Source of the DNA: Tenebrio molitor | Lineage: Eukaryota; Arthropoda; Insecta; Coleoptera; Tenebrionidae | Reading direction: 5' to 3' | Assembly (NCBI RefSeq): GCF_963966145.1 | Contig: NC_091051.1 | Location: forward strand, 7,006,001-7,070,000 | DNA: 64,000 nt | Shown here: in pieces, positions 58,815-64,000 of the stretch | Numbering within the stretch: the stretch's first letter is position 1 | Layout of the letters: each line of letters opens with the position of its first letter | The notes under the pieces: model-generated | Databases searched by the model: none | Told to the model about the DNA's origin: nothing | The model's input: only the letters and a program-made list of their open reading frames with translations | Program-made: the position numbers and the translations under genes

Positions 58815-58884
58815 AGAGCCTATTTGAGACCGATGTTTGCGCAGATATGACTCATAGCCCATGAGAAAATCCAAAACCTCTAGT
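58815..58884 (+). mobile_element. Family H fragment
   Basis: GCGCAGATATGACTCATAGC and CCATGAGAAAATCC..ACCTCTA match one end of family H; the rest is missing. Confidence 0.6.
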
Positions 58885-59620
58885 GCCGAAGACTCATCAT
58901 ATCCTATACTCTGTCACTAGGTGACAGATCAGGAGAGCGAGCTGGCGACGTTCTTGCTCAGAAAGTTTATCTTGCGCCATGTGGTCTGGCATCATCTAGC
59001 TGGAAGATTGGACGGGATGTAATAACGTGTTCCATTTGTGTCATTCTCTGCACCAGTGCAGTCTGGCAGTTACAGAAAAACACAGACAAGCTTTGATTCG
59101 CGATTTTTCAGGGACAAGAACTAAAATAACGTTTGGCACTGTTATTTCTACGGCCGTTCGTCGAAAGAACTCGTTATCTCGTCGCAAACTTTCACAAAAA
59201 CCTAAATCTAAATTTTACTGTTATGTGGTTGGTAAGGCGTTGCTTCGACTCTGAGTTGAATTTTTATTCAGATAAAAATATGCCGATTTAGCGGTTGTAC
59301 ATAAAATTATTACGTACCAGGTATTATCGCACTTGTGTGATTACATAAACCCGGTCTCATTCTGTAAACTTCACATTCGTGGCCTAATAATATCTAGACT
59401 AAACTATAAATTGCACTGATTGAGGTTTCCTTTGATTTAAGCAATCCTGAATCTAGTAATGAGTCTTGTGGCATCCTTTCTTCCACATTTGCTTCAATAT
59501 CTTTACTATCATTTGACACTGTAAGTGAAAAATAATATCTGCATTATCAATTTTTTATTAATTGCAAAATAAAATTATTTCTTTTTCGGGAGGTAGGCAA
59601 CCAATTAAACGACTGTGCAT
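58885..59620. other. Non-coding spacer
   Basis: No gene or repeat is supported. Confidence 0.35.
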
Positions 59621-59626
59621 AGCAAG

Positions 59627-59654
59627 TATAAATATCCGTACGATCAAGCTCAGA
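59627..59654 (+). promoter_or_regulatory. Weak core promoter candidate
   Basis: TATAAATA (59627) and TCAGAC (A at 59652) are 25 nt apart. ATG at 59678 is followed after two bases by a GT (AG|GTACC), as in insect genes whose first exon encodes only a few residues. Downstream exons are not recognisable. Confidence 0.2.
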
Positions 59655-59683
59655 CAAACTTTTCGACCGAACAAAAGATGAGG

Positions 59684-62600
59684 TACCACTCTTGATTTGT
59701 TTTCTTTTTGATTACTCCTATTCTGCGTCCATTTTGCATGTTTCTGAATTATTATGTTTCTGGAGAGTTTCTCATCACATTTTGTTGCGACAGATTACGT
59801 CAGATTATCACATACATGAAAATGAGTTGTTTGTTGGGAGAAGCGTTTTTGGTCAACATTGCAGGGGATTATGCTTGTACATATGGTATGCACCGCATTA
59901 TTACAGCACTGAAAGCTTCTTAACTGAGCGGCAAAATAATGAAAGTGGCACTTCTTTAATTAAAAAAAGAAACATGTCATCTTCAGTCGTTTTGCCTCTC
60001 TATATTGATTTTTAAACGAGCGTGAAAATATGATTCCCAGTCGATTCTTTTTGCCTTTTAATTTATTGTGCAGTTGTCAACGAGTCGTATTTTTCTCACC
60101 TGTAAGATATATTTGTCGGCTGAAACCAGACCTCGTAATAATTCCATTTAGTAACAGTTGTCCGTTTTCAATTTATCGCCGGACAGTGAGATTCCATTTT
60201 GCAACGATGATAGGCATAACGTTGTCGCTCCTCTTAATAATTCTCCGGTGTTCATAATTAACGTAACGGTACTGGACGAAAAAAAAATAGTTCCAAGATT
60301 TTTCATACCGTTCCGCATCACCTATCAATAACCTGGCTTCCTGTGTGTATCGACGACGAGAATTGCCATTCCTCGCCACATCACAGTCAAATTTGAAATG
60401 CAAACAACTTAAAATAAATTAACGAACCAATCTCCAGTGTGTAATTTAGGGACATCATTTTCATTATCGTGACCACCGGTTAAGTCGTCAACAAAATTCT
60501 CTTTCGGCGTCCAATTTTGTAAGTGTCAGACATTCTGGAGATGCCCGCGATGCAATTAAGGCCCCGGGCCGCAGCATCACAAAGAGTCAAATTTGAAGAG
60601 ATCTGGGATCACCTCGTCCCCATTATACGCAGTTTAAAAATACAAAACGGCAGTCGTACGTGCGTAAGGTATATAATTAATTATTTCATACGGTGATTAT
60701 GAGAAGGAGGCCTCGAGGGTCGAATACACGTAAGACTGGATTCTCTGGTGCATTTGAACTGGTGCTAATCTTGATTTGGGTTCGATAATGAATCGGTGGA
60801 TTTGTAATTTATGGGGCGTCGGAGGGGGCCTCCGATTTTTTCTCGATCAATATTTATGTTTATGTGCGGCGGAAAAAAATCGGCAAAAACACTCGAGAGG
60901 GAACCATCGCTAATAACTCAAGGAAATTCATGTTTACTACACAATTGCATGTAAGTGGGCACTTAGCTGGGATACCTGATAATAAATAGCAGTGGGCCAT
61001 GGACAGCTCCTCTCTCAACACATACCGGTCGGACCAGAAAAAAACCTCCACGCATATTTACATAGCTTTAATATTAGATAAAAGTGTAATAAATTCCGGG
61101 CGAGGGGGACGAGTCGATGCCAAATCATCGAGGACGAGAGAGACGAAAGCTCCGACATTCGTGGATAAAGCATGGGATGTTCTCAGCCGCCTGTTGCGAC
61201 CTTTAACGATTTCGATATTCACGTGGTGGCTCAAAAAAGAAACGACTCTCACATCACATCAACCCCCACCCCCGGCTCGTCGTTAAATTACCGTGGACAT
61301 CACGAGCACGCTGCAGTTCACCCGATAATCATTGCATTAAACGTGAAGATTAATCGTGTCCTGCTCGTAACTATATAAATAAAGAGCATGTGTTTTTAAT
61401 TATAATTTACACATCTTGAACGCTGGAAACAAGCCGAACACAAAAATGAAACGTTAATTGTTGGCTTCGGATCCCGTGATTGATTAATTATACGTGCGCG
61501 AGAGACAGCCGAGAAATTCTATTAAACGTATTTTCGAATGTGTGACCTCTGGTAAAAGGCCGATTCGGAGGGAAGTCCGGAATGCTCCGGAAAGACACAC
61601 AGCGTCCTCACTAAATTGGATATAACTGCTCTAATACCCTATCTGGAACAACAAGATTAAGCCCAGCTGCATTCTAGTTAAAGGGCTTGTGCAAACGCGT
61701 CTCCTCAAAGAGCATGTATTATAATTTAAGTCGTTCCCATGTTTCTAATTGGACCACAAAGTCCGAGACCAAATTAGGACGCCTGCGACTAATGAAAGGA
61801 TCCACTGGTTGGCTGGGGATTAAGCGACGAAATAATAAAAACATCCCCAAATCTGTACAGACAGGGAGAAAACGTAATAAAGTCAAAACGTAAAGGATAA
61901 AGTCGGTTTTATTTGACGTGCGACGGCGGGGGCGTTCACTCTCATTTACAAGACATGCAATCACTGCACCGAGAAGCTATTGCATCTGCGATGTTCGTAA
62001 CTAAGCGTCAGCTGGATGCATATTTCATTTTCGCAAACCGTCAACTACTCGTTAAACAAAATACCAGTAAAACAAATTCAAATTTGTTTGTTAAATTGGT
62101 TTTTGAAACTGTTTGCAATTTCGTTGCTGTTAGGTACAATTCTAGAATAGTTTGTGAATGTCAAATGCCAGATTAAATGCATTTGTTTTACACTAGACCG
62201 TCAAAAGAGATGGTCCACCATCTCACAAATAACATTTTTACTAACATAAAGAAAATATGTCTTGTCACAATATTGTTTGTTTAAAAGATGGAAAATAAAT
62301 AGTAGCGTACTTACAAACTATACTCTGTTCGCTTGAGCAAAAAATAATCACGTGCACACAGTCTCTACGTGATCAGCAGCCGGAGAAGCTCCGCCTCTCG
62401 TTGAGAATCATCTAAGACTTCAGTGGGGTAACACAAGGTATTCTGAAATTCGCTATCAATAAAAAGTACGACTTTGACAGTTGTTGATGAATTGGAAATT
62501 GTGTTCTCAGACGAAAATCATGATTTTATTACTATATGGCCTACTACGATATATACGATTTACTCTCTCATCTGATAAAAGAATCACTTCAGATCTTTGA

Positions 62601-62885
62601 TACCAACATAGAAAATTAGTTACAGGATTATTAAAAATATCATAGTCGGCTGTGATTTGTCACGCCTCCTGGATGTACCTGTATGATATATTCAAAATTT
62701 CGTTAAGTAGAAGATAAGTTTTCAAGGCATCTCGTGATAGGCACTGAATTAATGTGCATGGCAAAGTTAAACTTCTGCTCAAATAGAATACTAAATGACT
62801 TATAGATGTCTTGCGTGCTGACTCATAGTTATTAATAACATATTTCCACATTAATGTATCGACTTTTCTTGTAAACGTCACAACA
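59684..62885. other. Tract without a recognisable gene
   Basis: 60000-61900 is GC-richer and unique-looking. ORFs of 60-107 codons occur in several frames, without known domains. Confidence 0.4.
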
Positions 62886-62914
62886 TATTATTATTATTAT
62901 TATTATTATTATTG
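62886..62914. repeat. (ATT)n microsatellite
   Basis: About nine to ten perfect ATT units in a row. Confidence 0.9.
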
Positions 62915-62938
62915 CCACGTTTAACCTAGAGGTACAGC

Positions 62939-63312
62939 GTACTGTCGCGAGCAATAAATTTTGGTTGTCAAGGTAATTCTTTGACGCAATGAAAAGTGCT
63001 CTAATGTGAAACGGGCATAACCTCTAATAAATTCTTTGTCAAAATCTTGTCAACTTTTTGGAAATCTCAACTGGGTTGCCACCCTAGCTTCTGACACATC
63101 CGTCTCTATCAGCGAAATAATTTTTACTCTATTAAAATACGACATTGGGGCCATAATTTTGAATGTTTAGAATAAAACTTTGACAATTTTTTTTTGATTG
63201 GCGTTTTATTGACATTGGCCTTAATTAACCAGGCAAAATTTTTAATTTGTGACAGTAGCGCGGGAAATTTCAAAATGTCCTTGACGACAAAATTTATTGC
63301 TCGCGACTGTAC
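62939..63312. mobile_element. Family O TIR element, copy 2
   Basis: Ends of about 38 bp: GTACTGTCGCGAGCAATAAA with the complement of TTTATTGCTCGCGACTGTAC, followed by TTTTGGTTGTCAAGG / CCTTGACGACAAAA. It shares ends with 49285-49537. No coding capacity. Confidence 0.78.
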
Positions 63313-63796
63313 ATTGGCAATGAAACAATTGGTGTTTTTGGTGTTTTCTTGTCTCGTAATTGGCACTGACCGGATGTTTAAACTTGGCAAGACATTAAAA
63401 AATGTTTAGGTTATGTCAGTTAGGTTTATGCTATTACAAAAATGGTAAATTTGAAGTTGGCCTGTCAATACTGTCAAAGCTAATACCCAGAAATGCGTTT
63501 AGTTTACAGTGGTAATAAAATCATTCAAATTTTCATGGTTACCAACAGATTCAGTAATTCTTGATCACTCTGTATAAGAACTGTAGTTACCCAAAAAGGC
63601 TTCAGAGTATAGACATGCAGATGTATTAGCGCAAAAATTACTATAAACTTTTTTGTTGAGAAATAAAACGGATTAAACCGGGTTATTGTAAATGGTTCTA
63701 ACATCATAGGGTGCTGTGGACATTTAATACCCATAACAGTGTACCTATAATGTTTAAAAAATCGGCGTGATTAATTGGTTGCATAAAAATACGGAA
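63313..63796. other. AT-rich spacer
   Basis: No gene or repeat is supported. Confidence 0.4.
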
Positions 63797-64000
63797 CTTC
63801 TAAATAATATAGGTGATTACTTGTGAATCACCTGTATTATCTAGAAGCCAAAGAAATTAATAATGCGCCCAACATTACATTTGCACCGATTATTATGTGG
63901 ATTTAAACAATATATATTTTAATTTTATACAACATAGTCAACATGCCCGACATTACGTACATTTTTCAAATTTAATCAAATTCATTATGTGGAATAATTA
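63797..64000 (-). mobile_element. Family Q element, cut by the window edge
   Basis: It begins with a strong hairpin at 63797-63847 (CTTCTAAATAATATAGGTGATT paired with its near complement). The sequence beyond, read in reverse, carries TCCACATAATGA and ATGTCGGGCATGTTGACTA as in 55356-55510. It runs off the right edge. Confidence 0.6.

Overview
This is AT-rich animal DNA, most likely from an insect; a beetle is only a guess. It shows no operons, ribosome-binding sites or dense coding. It has an RT/endonuclease retroelement, many short terminal-inverted-repeat (TIR) elements, insect-style core promoter motifs and long moderately GC-richer non-coding tracts. Only one protein is clearly recognisable in 64 kb, so this is a gene-poor or intergenic/intronic region.

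Layout. 1-3.0 kb is AT-rich DNA without a recognisable gene and includes a patch full of AACCGG/GGTTAA words (2.26-2.58 kb). 3.1-5.2 kb (minus strand) carries a 680-codon uninterrupted ORF for a non-LTR type reverse transcriptase, followed by a Cys/His cluster and a PD-(D/E)XK-like endonuclease domain. Its N-terminal part is missing, and a strong splice-acceptor-like sequence sits just inside the ORF start. 8.9-9.5 kb and 12.3-12.8 kb hold TIR elements. 13.5-14.9 kb is a GC-richer block with a candidate small gene (14500-14913) that has a TATA box before it and AATAAA after it. 15.6-18.2 kb is a repeat pile-up: a TIR element, a fold-back element with arms of about 237 bp, and a long palindrome of about 1.2 kb. 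18-28 kb is mainly unique-looking DNA with fragments of one MITE-like family. 28-32.7 kb holds TIR elements, a degenerate internal-repeat block and palindromes. 33.3 kb has a well-spaced TATA/initiator pair. 34-39 kb holds further TIR elements and T-rich DNA. 43.7-44.9 kb has two different TIR elements placed back to back. 50.0-50.5 kb has a TATA + initiator + DPE arrangement upstream of a 107-codon ORF. 54.7-56.3 kb contains a diverged duplication of about 200 bp. 58.3-58.6 kb contains a small array of hairpin repeats. The right edge cuts through another TIR element.

The genes form no visible pathway. The repeat content is best read as one LINE-like coding fragment plus at least fifteen families of non-autonomous DNA elements, several present in two or three copies. 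The families were recognised by aligning the sequence to itself by eye, and family letters (A-Q) are local labels. The most interesting non-repeat signals are the two small candidate transcription units (14.45-14.95 kb and 49.98-50.49 kb) and the possible spliced structure of the reverse transcriptase. No tRNA, rRNA or CRISPR array was found.
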